64,000 nucleotides of DNA from positions 248,001 through 312,000 of the forward strand of contig NW_019173949.1 of assembly GCF_001642475.1 (NCBI RefSeq), given 5' to 3'. How positions within the stretch are numbered: position 1 is the first letter of the stretch; every line of letters begins with the position of its first letter. The stretch is from Fonsecaea monophora. Taxonomy: Eukaryota > Ascomycota > Eurotiomycetes > Chaetothyriales > Herpotrichiellaceae. Under the pieces are notes generated by a model that was not told the origin of the DNA, searched no databases, and saw only the letters and a program-made list of their open reading frames with translations. This document shows positions 33,401 through 43,577 of this stretch, in pieces. Both the position numbers and the translations under genes were made by a program.

Positions 33401-36053
33401 CGACATCCAGTTCTGTGAGCGTGGACAGCGATCTGAATCCGGCACAGGCAACGGCTAGGGTTTCTCCCAGAGTGAAATGGAACTCGGCTCGTTTGACTTC
33501 GTGCAGGCCCAGCAACCGATCGAGGAACGATTCAAAACGCGGGGAACTGGTACTACGGGCACGTAAGATGCCTAGCACAGGCCCTGCGGCTGAGACTGCT
33601 GTTTCGCTTTCTTTCTTGCTGTCTGTGATCAACTGAGTCAACATTTCTTCGTCGTCACATCCTTCGTCTGTTGGGGCGCACAGAAATAGTTGACGGAGTG
33701 ACCTGTACGCAGTATCTTTGACCGACCTGTCAGAAGAAGTCTTGACAATCTCAAGAACAGCCTGCACCGTGGTCCGTAGTGTGTCGTCAGATGGCTGCTG
33801 CTTCAGCCTCAGCGATCGCCTGGTAAGGCAGAAACATGCGCGGAGGAGATGGCCTTGAATCTTCACCAATTCTTCTCCGACGGCCGTTCTCCAACGTTTG
33901 GCCTCGTTCAATTCGGCTTTGGCGACATCTTCGGCGTCCTCGCCCAGAGAAGCTAGAATACCAAAAACCCGGGCGGCTCGAAGCTGCAGGCCTGCGTTTC
34001 CTGCTAGACGTGCAGCCGCTTCCAGCCCTGCATCTTTGAAATGTGACAACAACCCAGTCGGGGCAAGAGACAAAAGTTCCAGAGACAGATCCAGGCATTC
34101 TCCAACTCCCTTTGTTGCACCATCTAATGCTGCGTGCACCAATGGTAAGAGTACATCACCGCTTAGGGTTTTTAGATACGACCGAATCCGCTGTCGGGCG
34201 TCTTGGTCATTGTTGACCAAGGCATCGATAGACTGCTTCCAGTCTGTCGATTCTTCAGGTACTAGTTCTGTCTCCTGGAGGGCTTCACAATGCAGGACGT
34301 TCCGACAAAATGTCACCGCAGCGACTACCACTGTTGCATCGGCATAGTAGCTCCTCTGCGTCGTGGCCGACTTGAAAAACCTCTCCACTAAAGCATCAAG
34401 CTTGGGGAGTTCCAGCCGTCGATTGTCAGAACTGGTGGTGAGGCGCAAATTCGAAGCATGCCAATAAGGATCTAACCCGCGAGCTCCTTCCTCGGCCACT
34501 TCTCTCCGACCGCTCGCCGAGGCCAGGGCTAGGACGTCGATAAAACGGGCATCCACGTCATTGAATGGTAGGCACTTGTTCGCAAATCGTACCGCCGGGT
34601 AGGTAGTGCTATTGACCGTGGGAAAGAAGTAGACGGGGTCTTCTTGGCCTGGTACTGCCAAGACGTTCCACAGGAAGAGGTCTTTGAGGCGCCTCGCGAC
34701 TGAATCGTCGCCAACGCTAGGTAGAGCATTCATGATGCGGCCGATCGATTCTTCGATGCTACTTCTTATCTCGCGTGTCGTGTCACAACGGAGACTTGTG
34801 AAGAGCCATGTGATCAGGTCCACTGTGCGATTGTTGTCTGTGTGCTCGGCTTTGATTCCTGCCAGTAGGCCTATGCTCTCGTACGCCTTGGACCGAAGCT
34901 CCACCTCTGATGCAGTTGAGGCGTAGTCGCTGTTCATGGTCGGCCAGCCTTGCATCACGATATATTCTTTCAACAGGTCCTGAATGCGGTGACTGATATC
35001 TCCGGCGAGATGTTGACCGCCAACACGCACAGTCCAGGTGAGGTAGGAAAATAGAGCTGCTCGGAGCTTTGCCGCCTCGAGACCAGCGTTAGGTGCTTGG
35101 GTGAGTTGCTTTTCCACAATGTCCATGATTTCTGTGGTACGTTTGGTGGAGTTCTGGCTGCGAGACAATAGTCCGAGGATCCGTGTCTGTAGCTTGGGCT
35201 TGGACCGTCTGTAGAGGCTGAAGAGCAAGTCGACCGTCGATTCAGACTCCAAGTCGAAATCACATTGCTTGAACATAACGTCGCTCATATTTGAAGCCGA
35301 GGCATTTGGGTCAACAGACATGATGGTGGCGGGGATGAACCGTTGCCGATCGTTGAAGATGGAGGAGAACAGAAATTTCGCGATTGGTAAGACAACTTCT
35401 GAGCGGCGTCTGAAGTTCTTCTCGACGACAGGCTGGAAATCTTCGTCCCGAGCTTGAGCGGCGGAGTCCTTGGGATCGTAGAGCAAAAAATCGCCCAGAC
35501 GGCTGACAAGCAGATCTGTCTGCGTAGCTGAGAGTGAGAATGTCCCTGAGAGAGCCAAATCTTCCTGGCTACCTCGCTCCGGAATCTTCCACCTCCTCAA
35601 AACTTCCAGGAGAAAGTCGAAGGCGATAGCCCACATCTTCCGATCCGTGGCATCAAACGTTTCACTTCCGGGTATGGCAAACTGCAACACACCAGGCAGA
35701 GTTTCGATTCCCTGGTCAAGCTCCAACCGTGGAAGCCCTTGCTCGATGAACACTAGACAGAATCGCTTGACGAAGGCGTTGTCATTCTCGCGAAAGGTCT
35801 TGACCAACGCTGCCACGGGGAGTTTGATTGAGGGGTTGATCTTCAGCCGCTGGTTGATATACTGGCATACCTTGATCGCAAGGTTGCGGTTCTGAGGGGT
35901 TGGAGAAGCCAGCTTTAGTAGGAGAGCTGGGAGGAACTTCTGAAGAATGGTCTCCAGTTTCTCGTCTGTCGAGGCGGAGGCAATGCGCATCTCGAGTTGG
36001 GAGATCAGTTTGTATTCCCGCTCCGCGTCAGGAGCGGGCTGTTGGGCTGCCAT
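30431..36053 (-). CDS. ECM29: Ecm29, proteasome adaptor with HEAT repeats
   Basis: Ecm29 binds the 26S proteasome, tethers core to cap and acts in its quality control and in stress. Exons are 36053-31060 and 31001-30431, with a 58-nt intron whose branch CACTAAC is clear, giving 1854 aa, the usual length. The protein is built of helical HEAT-type repeats throughout. Family blocks include SQLEMRIASASTDEKLETIL and CQYINQRLKINPSIKLPVAA near the start, and VMAVLACPPEP near the end. ATG 36053 (MAAQQPAPDAERE) is chosen because the frame upstream, open to 36212, contains no family-like sequence. ATP or enzymatic motifs are absent, as expected. It is the longest gene in the window. Confidence 0.93.
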
Positions 36054-36910
36054 GGTCGTCGTACTTTCGGAGGCTTGGACTAGGATACCCTTTGCATTGT
36101 CTGACAAAGTATCACAGCCTCTTGGAAGGAGCAATGATTCGATGAATTCATAGATGGTTGGGATGAAAACAAGAAGTGAGTTGGTATATCTGCACCTTCC
36201 TCGCCCACTCAAGACAAGAACGGCCGAATCTCAAAACCAGTCTAATTCCCACAGCGAGGCAACAGCACGCTCGTCATCAAGGCTTCCGGAAGACAACACT
36301 CCCTGGTTCTGTCAATCTCTAGGTTCTCGCCACGTCGACAGGTGAAGCCTTGACCTTCTTACTAAGGCGGCGAGGTTGCCAAGGCCGGATTTGGTTCGTC
36401 GATCATGAGTCGCACGAGCCTTACAAAACAGAGGTGATATCTCCATCAGAGGATGTAACGGACTAAAAATGGTTCTGGAACTGGTATTCCGCATGAAGCT
36501 ATGTCACAGGCTCGCAAGATTACAACGAGGTCACCAGATTGGAGTTTTGGGGGTATCGAGTAGCCAACGCCGCTGCACACGCCAGTTCTGCAACCAAATT
36601 GCACGCGTCGAAGCGATGGTTTCGACAGAGAAGTCCGAGAAAGGAGTCCCGATTGTTTTAAATGGTTCTTGAGCACTTTTTAATCAGCGATCATGCCAAA
36701 TGCATTTTACTGAAGACCCTTTCCAGCCCCTCCGTCGCTCGACCGAGGGTCTTTGTTCCCAGCGCCAGTAATACTGGAATCTCCCATGGCCACGAGACAG
36801 TAGGTAGTCGCGTCCTTCGAGGCATTGTCATTGTTTCCCACACTCGTCGAATTCGTCATTTCCATCCCCATATCCTTGAGCACTTCACATCTCCCTTCCG
36901 CCGCAAGCAA
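36054..36910. other. ECM29 promoter and RPS28 3' flank
   Basis: Some 860 bases between the ECM29 start and the RPS28 stop, both genes on the minus strand. No coding frame is supported. No proteasome-type control element (GGTGGCAAA) was seen here. Confidence 0.45.
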
Positions 36911-37281
36911 TCATCTCAACCTTCTTGCTTCTCTTTCAGACTCGAGCAGGCACAGGATATCGTCGACTTTCACTGTATGCCAACGCAGAGTTGTTAGTGA
37001 GTTCTGCCAACAGATACATGTTGCGCATGCAATATTCTTCCGCTCAATCTCACGTACCTGGTCCCTTGACGTTTCGGATGATACTTCGGCTCGTGTCGTC
37101 CATAAATTCGACTCTCACTTGCGTGACACCACCTCGGGAGCCTGGAACACAGAAAGAGTAAGTAAAGACGACCAGCGGCAGCTACAGCAATATTCAGAGG
37201 TCGACAATTTGACGTACCTGTTCGGCCGAGGACTCGGGTGACTTTGACGAGTTTGACGGGGACTTTGCCGGCCGCATCCAT
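36911..37281 (-). CDS. RPS28: 40S ribosomal protein eS28 (Rps28)
   Basis: A small protein of the 40S head near the mRNA exit channel. Three exons, 37281-37218, 37141-37058 and 36972-36911, give 69 aa. The spliced product reads KVPVKLVKVTRVLGRTG, SRGGVTQVRVEFMDDTSRSI, IRNVKGPV and DDILCLLESEREARRLR, an almost perfect match to the family. Introns are 76 and 85 nt. Where most homologues have VREGD or VREDD, this reads VKVDD. Short exons hide the gene from simple ORF scans. It diverges from HIS1. Confidence 0.95.
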
Positions 37282-37725
37282 CTTGAACTAGGCGATAGTA
37301 TCGACTGGGACGGAGAGAAGAGGTTTGAAGGTGTAGATTCGCGGTGGCTCACAATTGATGTCCTGCAGGTTGGAAATTGAGCGGCGCCAAAAAGATGTCA
37401 AACGCAGTTGGGTGCAATGTGGGCGCAAACTCGCCAAGAATACCACCGGCTAAACGCCGGCCTAAATTTTTTCCGACGAGATGGTTTGACTCAATCCGTT
37501 CTTACAGCTATGGAGAAGCCGAAATGTTAGAGGTAAGTTGATCGGATTTGACACTCAAGAGGCACTCTGCTGTCCTACCATTGCCCTTCACTCTAGATCT
37601 TTTAGGGCTTCAGTTGTTCCTCTTGTCTCGCAAGGTAAAAAATTGAAGAGTTCATTTGAAAAGGACAGTTGGACATCTAAAGCAAAACAAAAGAGCAACA
37701 ACCGGTAAACGTCGCCCACACTGCC
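37282..37725. promoter_or_regulatory. Divergent promoter of RPS28 and HIS1
   Basis: The 444-bp region between the two start codons. It contains the TGACTCA site listed separately and an imperfect GC-rich inverted repeat around 37446-37462 (CCGGCTAAACGCCGG). Confidence 0.5.
37487..37493 (+). promoter_or_regulatory. TGACTCA, Gcn4/CPC1-type amino-acid control site
   Basis: A perfect palindromic TGACTCA, 233 bases upstream of the HIS1 ATG. The bZIP activators Gcn4 (yeast) and CPC1/CpcA (filamentous fungi) bind this sequence and induce histidine genes on starvation. The match is direct; regulation is inferred. It is also 206 bases from RPS28. Confidence 0.65.
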
Positions 37726-38679
37726 ATGGACCTCGTCAACCACCTCTCGGACCGGCTCCTCTTCGCGGTGCCCAAAAAAGGACGTCTGCAGGCCGCGACT
37801 CTCGATCTTCTGGCTGGATCGGACATCCAATTTCGCCGAGAAACCAGGCTCGACATCGCCCTGGTGAAGAATCATCCGCTAGCACTTATATTCCTACCCG
37901 CCGCGGACATTCCCACGTTCGTGGGCGAAGGACGAGTCGACCTTGGAATCACGGGACGGGATCAAGTTGCGGAGCATGACGCCCATCTTACGCTAGGTGA
38001 GGAATCCGGAGTGGAGGAAATCATGGACCTGGGATTTGGCAGGTGTAGACTGCAAGTCCAGGTCCCCGAGAAAGGTCCCATCCAGGATGTCAAGGACCTG
38101 GTCGGCAAGAACATCGTGACGAGTTTTACAGGTCTTGCCGAAGACTACTTTGCACGCTTAGAAGGTATGGGCGGCCGAAAGGAGAGCATAAATGGCACAG
38201 CTAGCCCGATCCCAAAGCTCAAGACGAAGATCAAATTCGTGGGCGGCAGTGTGGAAGCAGCTTGCGCGCTGGGCGTGGCAGACGGAATCGTCGACCTGGT
38301 CGAGTCCGGGGAGACGATGCGAGCAGCAGGCCTCAAAGCCATCGAGACGGTGGTCGAGAGCACGGCCGTCTTGATCAAGTCGAAATCCGTCTCGAACGAA
38401 GAACTTGTCAACAAGATCGCTGCCCGGATACGAGGGGTTATTACAGCACAGAAATACATCTTGTGTCAGTATAATGTGCCACGTGCCAAACTGGCGGAAG
38501 CCACCAAGATTACCCCAGGCAAGCGGGCTCCTACGATAACGGCCTTGGAGGAACCGGACTGGGTGGCCGTGAGTGCCATGGTTGAAAAGCAGCGTATTGC
38601 GACCGTCATGGACGAGTTGACGGGGGTAGGTGCGACGGATATTTTGGTCTTGGACATTGCGAACTCCCGGACGGGTTGA
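37726..38679 (+). CDS. HIS1: ATP phosphoribosyltransferase, first enzyme of histidine synthesis
   Basis: The enzyme joins ATP and PRPP to form phosphoribosyl-ATP. The gene is intronless and gives 317 aa. It shows the long-form (HisG-L) layout: catalytic domain with LLFAVPKKGRLQAATLDLL and GRVDLGITGRDQVAEHDA, the PRPP loop region GSVEAACALGVADGIVDLVE with SGETMRAAGLKAI, and a C-terminal regulatory domain (about residues 220-317, from QKYILCQYNVPRAKL) that mediates feedback inhibition by histidine in the family. ATG 37726 is the only sensible start. A Gcn4/CPC1-type site lies upstream. Confidence 0.95.
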   Translation: MDLVNHLSDRLLFAVPKKGRLQAATLDLLAGSDIQFRRETRLDIALVKNHPLALIFLPAADIPTFVGEGRVDLGITGRDQVAEHDAHLTLGEESGVEEIMDLGFGRCRLQVQVPEKGPIQDVKDLVGKNIVTSFTGLAEDYFARLEGMGGRKESINGTASPIPKLKTKIKFVGGSVEAACALGVADGIVDLVESGETMRAAGLKAIETVVESTAVLIKSKSVSNEELVNKIAARIRGVITAQKYILCQYNVPRAKLAEATKITPGKRAPTITALEEPDWVAVSAMVEKQRIATVMDELTGVGATDILVLDIANSRTG

Positions 38680-39419
38680 CAAGGGGTTTACAGCAAGAGC
38701 AATTCAACGGCGCAAGTACATAGAGGAATGGTTCAAGACAGGTCACGGTTACGAGGATGGCACCCATAAAATTAAGGAGCGGAAGCCTCATTATGCAGGC
38801 AACGTGCGCAGGCGACGAGGCTCACGAATACCGACTGAACAGGCAAGAGCAATGCCAATAGAATATCAAATGACGATTCTAGAGAATGAACTCTTTGGCT
38901 AGGCGCAATCTCGACAAAGTCGATCTCGTTCAGGCATGCTGACTGGATGACATGCACACATAGAGTAGGGTTTCCTCACGGAATCGTCATTTGTTTGCTG
39001 CTTCCGGTCATTCTCGCCAACAGGCTAGGCTGCAGCTGTTAAATGTCGCTCTCAACAACCTCACCCTAGCCAGCGTAGAGGAAACGGGAGGTTGCTTTCC
39101 GAAACCTCGCCCAAGTAAACGTAGTGATCGCCCAATCAATTCGAACTTGATGACTTTCTCTCTTCCAGTGCTCAATAAAGTCAAGCATCGAATGACATCA
39201 CGCTGTCGACGTTACTAAGCGACCACTTCCGGCTTCATCCAGCCACAGCCGCCCTTGTTCCCCCCGCCAACACGACACATTTCTATCACAGGATCCCCAG
39301 TTTCGGGGTCTGGGAATTGCTCAATCCCCAAGCACGCCCTATGTGAAATTCAGGGACAGCGCCTCAGCGCTTCTATCATAATCACCCACGTCAAGTCTGA
39401 AGCTACGGGTTCTCTGGCC
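38680..39419. other. Intergenic region between HIS1 and the small membrane protein
   Basis: About 740 bases. Plus-strand frames of up to 90 codons overlap the HIS1 end and the leader but look random. Nothing recognised. Confidence 0.4.
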
Positions 39420-39758
39420 ATGTCGGCAAAGAAAAGTGGTCCGCTGCTCCACGATCCAGCACCTGTCGCCGAATCCCTTCTCAGCCGCTTGATTGTGGCA
39501 CCGGTGCTGTTCATATCCTTTCTAATATCGCTGTTTCTCATCGATCGCCAAACGTACGGCAGCATCTTCGCCCGATCCGGCAGTCGCGATGGATATTATC
39601 ATTCCCATCAGCGCAAATTGGCCAAACGAGAGATGGACGACGCCTTTCAGATGCGAAGCAAGGTGATCGCTGCCATGTTCATATTCAGCGCAGTCACCCT
39701 AGCTCTGCTTGCTTGGACATTGGAATCCGTGTGGAAAGGGTGGAGATATAGGGTATGA
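39420..39758 (+). CDS. Small fungal membrane protein with two predicted helices
   Basis: From ATG 39420 the product is 112 aa. Two hydrophobic segments are clear: residues about 25-42 (IVAPVLFISFLISLFLID) and about 84-103 (VIAAMFIFSAVTLALLAWTL). Between them is a polar loop with YYHSHQRKLAKREMDDAFQM. The open frame extends upstream of this ATG, but without conserved-looking content. The pattern is reminiscent of small conserved hypothetical proteins of filamentous fungi; I cannot assign a function. It converges with FCF1, whose stop is only 98 bases away. Confidence 0.7.
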   Translation: MSAKKSGPLLHDPAPVAESLLSRLIVAPVLFISFLISLFLIDRQTYGSIFARSGSRDGYYHSHQRKLAKREMDDAFQMRSKVIAAMFIFSAVTLALLAWTLESVWKGWRYRV

Positions 39759-39856
39759 ATATTTGCAGAGCTTGGGAAAGGCGACTCGAGATCTCGGCAT
39801 TATCTCGTAGGGAATGTCGGATTGTTTCGAGAGATTGGAAAAGTTGTTTGTGAATT

Positions 39857-40575
39857 TCACTTCTCGGGGGCATCTTTTGGAAATCTGGTCAGCCGCCGAC
39901 ACGAGTTTCATAGAGGTATCATGGTGCACAGATGGGTTTGTTCTCATGGCTCAACTTACCTGGAAGTCTCTCAATGACATATTTTCCTCGGGCAACACTC
40001 ATGATAGGGACTCCAGGCACCTTCCGAATGCGCCGCTTCAGATCTCTATCATTGGTAGCCACGATGTAGATCTTGTGCCTCATGACTCTGTCAACGATGC
40101 AGTCGTCGGCGTATGTGCCTTTATGGCCGCATTTTAGTCGCTCCCATCTTTCGTCCCTCGCTATCCGCAAGGCGATCCTATACTTCTGTCCAAGCTTTTC
40201 GAGTTCGGCCATCACGCAATCTGTGATGATTGGTATGCACTTTGCGTAGAGGCAGTCCATCATCGTCGACAACAACTCGAGTTTCTTCTGGACAGTGTGC
40301 GAGAGGAAATTCGTATCGACGAGGACATTGTAAGGCGGCACAAGGGCGGTATTGTACTGGAAGAACAGAGAAGATGATACTTGAGGCCTGCTTCCTTTAG
40401 TGGGTCTTCTGAACCGAGTATCTGAGATCACTCACGCTTCTCGTATCACATCGTCGTCTGATTTCTTCTTGGATTCGGCCGCCTTTCCAGTCTCTTGATT
40501 CTTCTTGAGGCGAGCATCCCGTTGGCCAATGATCTTTTTGACTTGGAACTTGCGTGTCTTCTTATGGACGCCCAT
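39857..40575 (-). CDS. FCF1: Fcf1, PIN-domain protein of the SSU processome
   Basis: Fcf1 is required for the early pre-rRNA cleavages that release 18S rRNA. Three exons, 40575-40436, 40387-39960 and a 17-nt last exon 39873-39857, give 194 aa, the usual length. The start is MGVHKKTRKFQVKKIIGQRD; the PIN domain runs from YNVLVDTNFLSHTVQKKLEL to ATNDRDLKRRIRKVPGVPIM, with acidic residues (VDTNF, TDCVMAELEK, ADDCIVDR) at expected places. The tiny last exon is supported because it restores RLPDAPEK, the common family ending; without splicing the protein would end RLPGKLSHENKPICAP. The first intron uses acceptor GCAG to give APQVSSSLFFQYN. Confidence 0.93.
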
Positions 40576-41057
40576 GTTGAGCGAGTGACAAACTAGCTGT
40601 CTTGAAAATGTCGCGGTGTTGAGCACAAGAGAAAATTGTCGACTTAAGGCAACGGGCATAACAGCAAGCGAGAAAAGTTAAGGCCGGGACTAGTGGGTGC
40701 GATCCGATAAAAATCTCCCGCTTCTCAGCCACAATCGCTCACGTTATTGGTCTCCGGAGCACCTAACCTGACAGCGACTAGCGCATGCCAAAGCCCCAAA
40801 ATAACAAAAAGAGGGCTCCAACTGGGCACGCTGTGACTTGTTAGGGGTGCCGAACCGTGACCCTGGGCGCCACGACTCTTCCATCTGAGACCTCTCACAT
40901 CTTGTGCACGACGCCAAATCGTCACCCTTGCACTCTTTCAACCTCGACCTCTGACCTTATCCCCTCGTTACCGTTCTGCCACCAGTCCAAATCATTCTAC
41001 GGTCCTGCAATACTTTTCGGCAGTATTATACACACGTCCCACGCTATAAGACACAAC
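40576..41057. other. Divergent promoter region of FCF1 and the Csi2-like gene
   Basis: A 482-bp region between the two start codons. The plus-strand frame of the next gene is open back to 40857, but that part is pyrimidine-rich and without family resemblance, so it is read as leader. Confidence 0.45.
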
Positions 41058-41525
41058 ATGGTCACCAACTCCGCGCTTCCAACCCTTCCAGGCGGGTTCA
41101 ATTACCCCCCTCCGACCGTCCCCCCAAAAGCCGGCGCCCCCTACCTCGCCAGTTCTAAACTGCCTGAAAACTTTGTCTTTATTGTTGTCGGCGCTGCGTT
41201 GGGCTTTGTGGCCCTCCTCATCATTGGCTGGCGGATTCTCATGTCGTGGTCTATAAATCGCAGTTTCAGACGCGACGCAAGCAGTGGAAAGGCAAGCGGC
41301 GCTGCTTACACACCCCTTGCAGACATTAAAAAGAACCCGGCAATACAATCCTCACACGATATGGCCGATTTGAGTAAACTGCCGCGGTCATTCTCGAGTG
41401 TGCCGTCACTGTTTTTCTCCCCTACAGCCGAAGTGGCGAAACAGACCCAGCGACCTACAAGCAGCCAACTCACACACCTGCCAGCTGGGCATTACCGCGA
41501 TGCTTCGGATTCATATCGACGATGA
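41058..41525 (+). CDS. Single-pass membrane protein resembling fungal Csi2/Prm5-type proteins
   Basis: From ATG 41058 the protein has 155 aa. It has a Pro-rich N-terminal 35 residues (GGFNYPPPTVPPKAGAPYLA), one membrane helix at about 43-62 (NFVFIVVGAALGFVALLIIG) followed by WRILMSWSINRSFRRDAS, and a polar Ser-rich tail. The helix with the WR...WS.NRS...R pattern just after it recalls the fungal group around Csi2 (chitin synthesis) and Prm5/YNL058C-like vacuolar membrane proteins. That assignment rests on memory of the pattern and is tentative. No intron is needed. Confidence 0.65.
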   Translation: MVTNSALPTLPGGFNYPPPTVPPKAGAPYLASSKLPENFVFIVVGAALGFVALLIIGWRILMSWSINRSFRRDASSGKASGAAYTPLADIKKNPAIQSSHDMADLSKLPRSFSSVPSLFFSPTAEVAKQTQRPTSSQLTHLPAGHYRDASDSYRR

Positions 41526-42359
41526 TTCTTTAAAACCAACATCTAAGCAGGAATATCCCGGTCATTTGGCTTAGGTTCGAGATTGTGGTTGGGTTGAATC
41601 TTGGAACAAACTGTCGAAGCTAAATTACCACACGCTATTCACGGCGCAGATCGGTGGCAGTTGCATGCGCCCAAGATCATTCTGGGCGGGCCAAACCGTC
41701 TTCACGGACGGACAGATACTCCTGAGACCAAGGGAGTGCACCAACGTCACCTTCACTCTCGAATTGTTCGTGGTAGAGCCGTGACGTCAAAGACTTCTAT
41801 TGACCGTGGTTATGTCCTCGAATGTTTTATCCTGCGCAACATACCACAAATCAGGCCCAGCTACGTGGTCCCGGCCATTTACAGGGATTGGATTACTCGG
41901 GATACTGGGATTTTAGCGAGGCGTCTTTAGAGGGAAGGGGTTTGGTTTGGGTGGACCATGTTGGCATCAAATCGGAGGCGTTTTGGTATCGAGTAAATTG
42001 ACATCCAAGACACTGTGCATATCCATGTCGGATGTAATATGACCGTCTTCCCAGCCTTGCCGCACTCTGCCAAAAGGTTTCCATTGCGATCGTTTGACAA
42101 CGACACTCGTGGCCATGAAATGTGCACATCAGACGCCACGGCGCTCCGCCGTATCGATAATTCATACACGTCAGCCAATCGGAGTCTTTGATCGCTGACC
42201 CTTTTTTGCATTTTGGGGTATCTCTACTCGGTATTGCAAAGTTGGAGCTTCGTTTTATGTACATACATACAAACTCTTTTATTCCCTCTACAACTGTACT
42301 CAGAAATTCCTTTCGTCTCGTTGAGCCTGAATCTGCCGCTTTATCTGTCTGTCACAACA
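41526..42359. other. Intergenic region upstream of ATP11
   Basis: More than 800 bases. Open frames (for example 41601-41930 plus, 42264-41893 minus) lack ATG starts or resemblance to families. Nothing supported. Confidence 0.4.
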
Positions 42360-43563
42360 ATGCCTCTCCCTCGAGGAGTCTCTCTACGGCACATGCAGGC
42401 ACTTCCCACCGGTCGCTCACTGCTCCGACCCCAACGGCGCTGGGCGCGGGTCCACGATGTCCGCTTCGTAACGACACATCGGGATCAAGAGAAGATTTTA
42501 GACCGTTATAGACATAAGCTGGAGCAGAAGGCAAAGGAGTAAGTTTGCCACGCAGGTGGTTCCAAAGCTGCGGCGCTGTCGATAGACGGCACTTGATGGC
42601 AGTGGCTGTTATCTTGTGCAAATAAAGCTGACGGCTGTGTTGGCATTCAGAGAAGGACATAATTCCATATTCTCCCTCACGGAGGCGTACAAGGATAAGA
42701 TAGAGGACTACAAGCGGGCAGCCAATGCCACATATTCATCTGCACCCACAGGCCAGAGCCAGCAAGCACAACAATCTCCATTCCCACAGCCTCCGCCTCC
42801 TCCAACACCTACACAGCAACCATTATCTCCTGCGAGTCAGCCACAAGAGAAATCTTCCGCCCCCAATCAATCATCTGGCGCCCCGGGAATAAAGCCTCTC
42901 TCCTCATACCTTGACCTCGACAAAGTGTCTTCTCTCTCTAACAAAGAGGTGGAATACGTCTGGCGGGTTCGGCATGCAAACGATCCGTTGTCGCTCTGTG
43001 CCGCCATACCATTGGAAACATACAATCGCATCTACCGCACCGCATTGAAACACCCACAATTTGTCCTTCCCTTACCTCGCCCGGCAGCTGAAGATGGCAG
43101 CGGCGACATAAAACAATCAGCCGACGGATTTCAGGGTGACGAACAACGGTCTGCTGCGGATATTCATTTCATGCAATGGGGATTCCATCCTCCTGCCGGC
43201 GTTCCCCCGACTCCAGGTGTAAAAACTGCAAATACCCACACGAGCACCGTGATCTTCACGCACTTGGCTGCCTTCAAGCTTCACGGAACCTATGCTCAGC
43301 CGCATACGACGATCACCCACTACCTCGATCTCGCCGACTCGCACGGTCTGGTGTTGCTAAGCGGATCTGTTGTCAAAGGGCGCGGGTTGAGCGTGGAAGA
43401 AGGCCGTTGGCTTTTGATGTGCCTTCAGAAATTCTATGACTATGAAGGTCACGGTGGGGGCGTTGGACGTGAAAAGCGCCAAGGGCTTTTGGAGAAATTC
43501 AGCAAAGGCGACCAGGGATTCAATCTGGAAGAGTTGATCGACGAAGCCGAGAGGATATCATGA
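42360..43563 (+). CDS. ATP11: Atp11, mitochondrial F1-ATPase assembly factor
   Basis: Atp11 is the matrix chaperone that holds the F1 beta subunit during assembly. Exons are 42360-42538 and 42651-43563, joined across a 112-nt intron (GTAAGT / TTCAG), giving 363 aa. The N-terminus is an Arg-rich presequence (PLPRGVSLRHMQALPTGRSL and RRWARVHDVRFVTT). Then follow a coiled helix EKILDRYRHKLEQKAKE, SLTEAYKDKI, a Pro/Gln-rich linker (about residues 85-130), and the conserved domain with LSSYLDLDKVSSLSNKEVEY, HFMQWGFHPP, STVIFTHLAAFKLHGTYAQP and GLSVEEGRWLLMCLQKFYDY. It converges with the BEM46-like gene, only 14 bases between the stops. Confidence 0.93.
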
Positions 43564-43577
43564 AGAAGCAGCCAGGT

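Noticed and set aside
41601..41930. 109-codon plus-strand frame
   Set aside because: Starts with TTG, has no splice signals and resembles no family.
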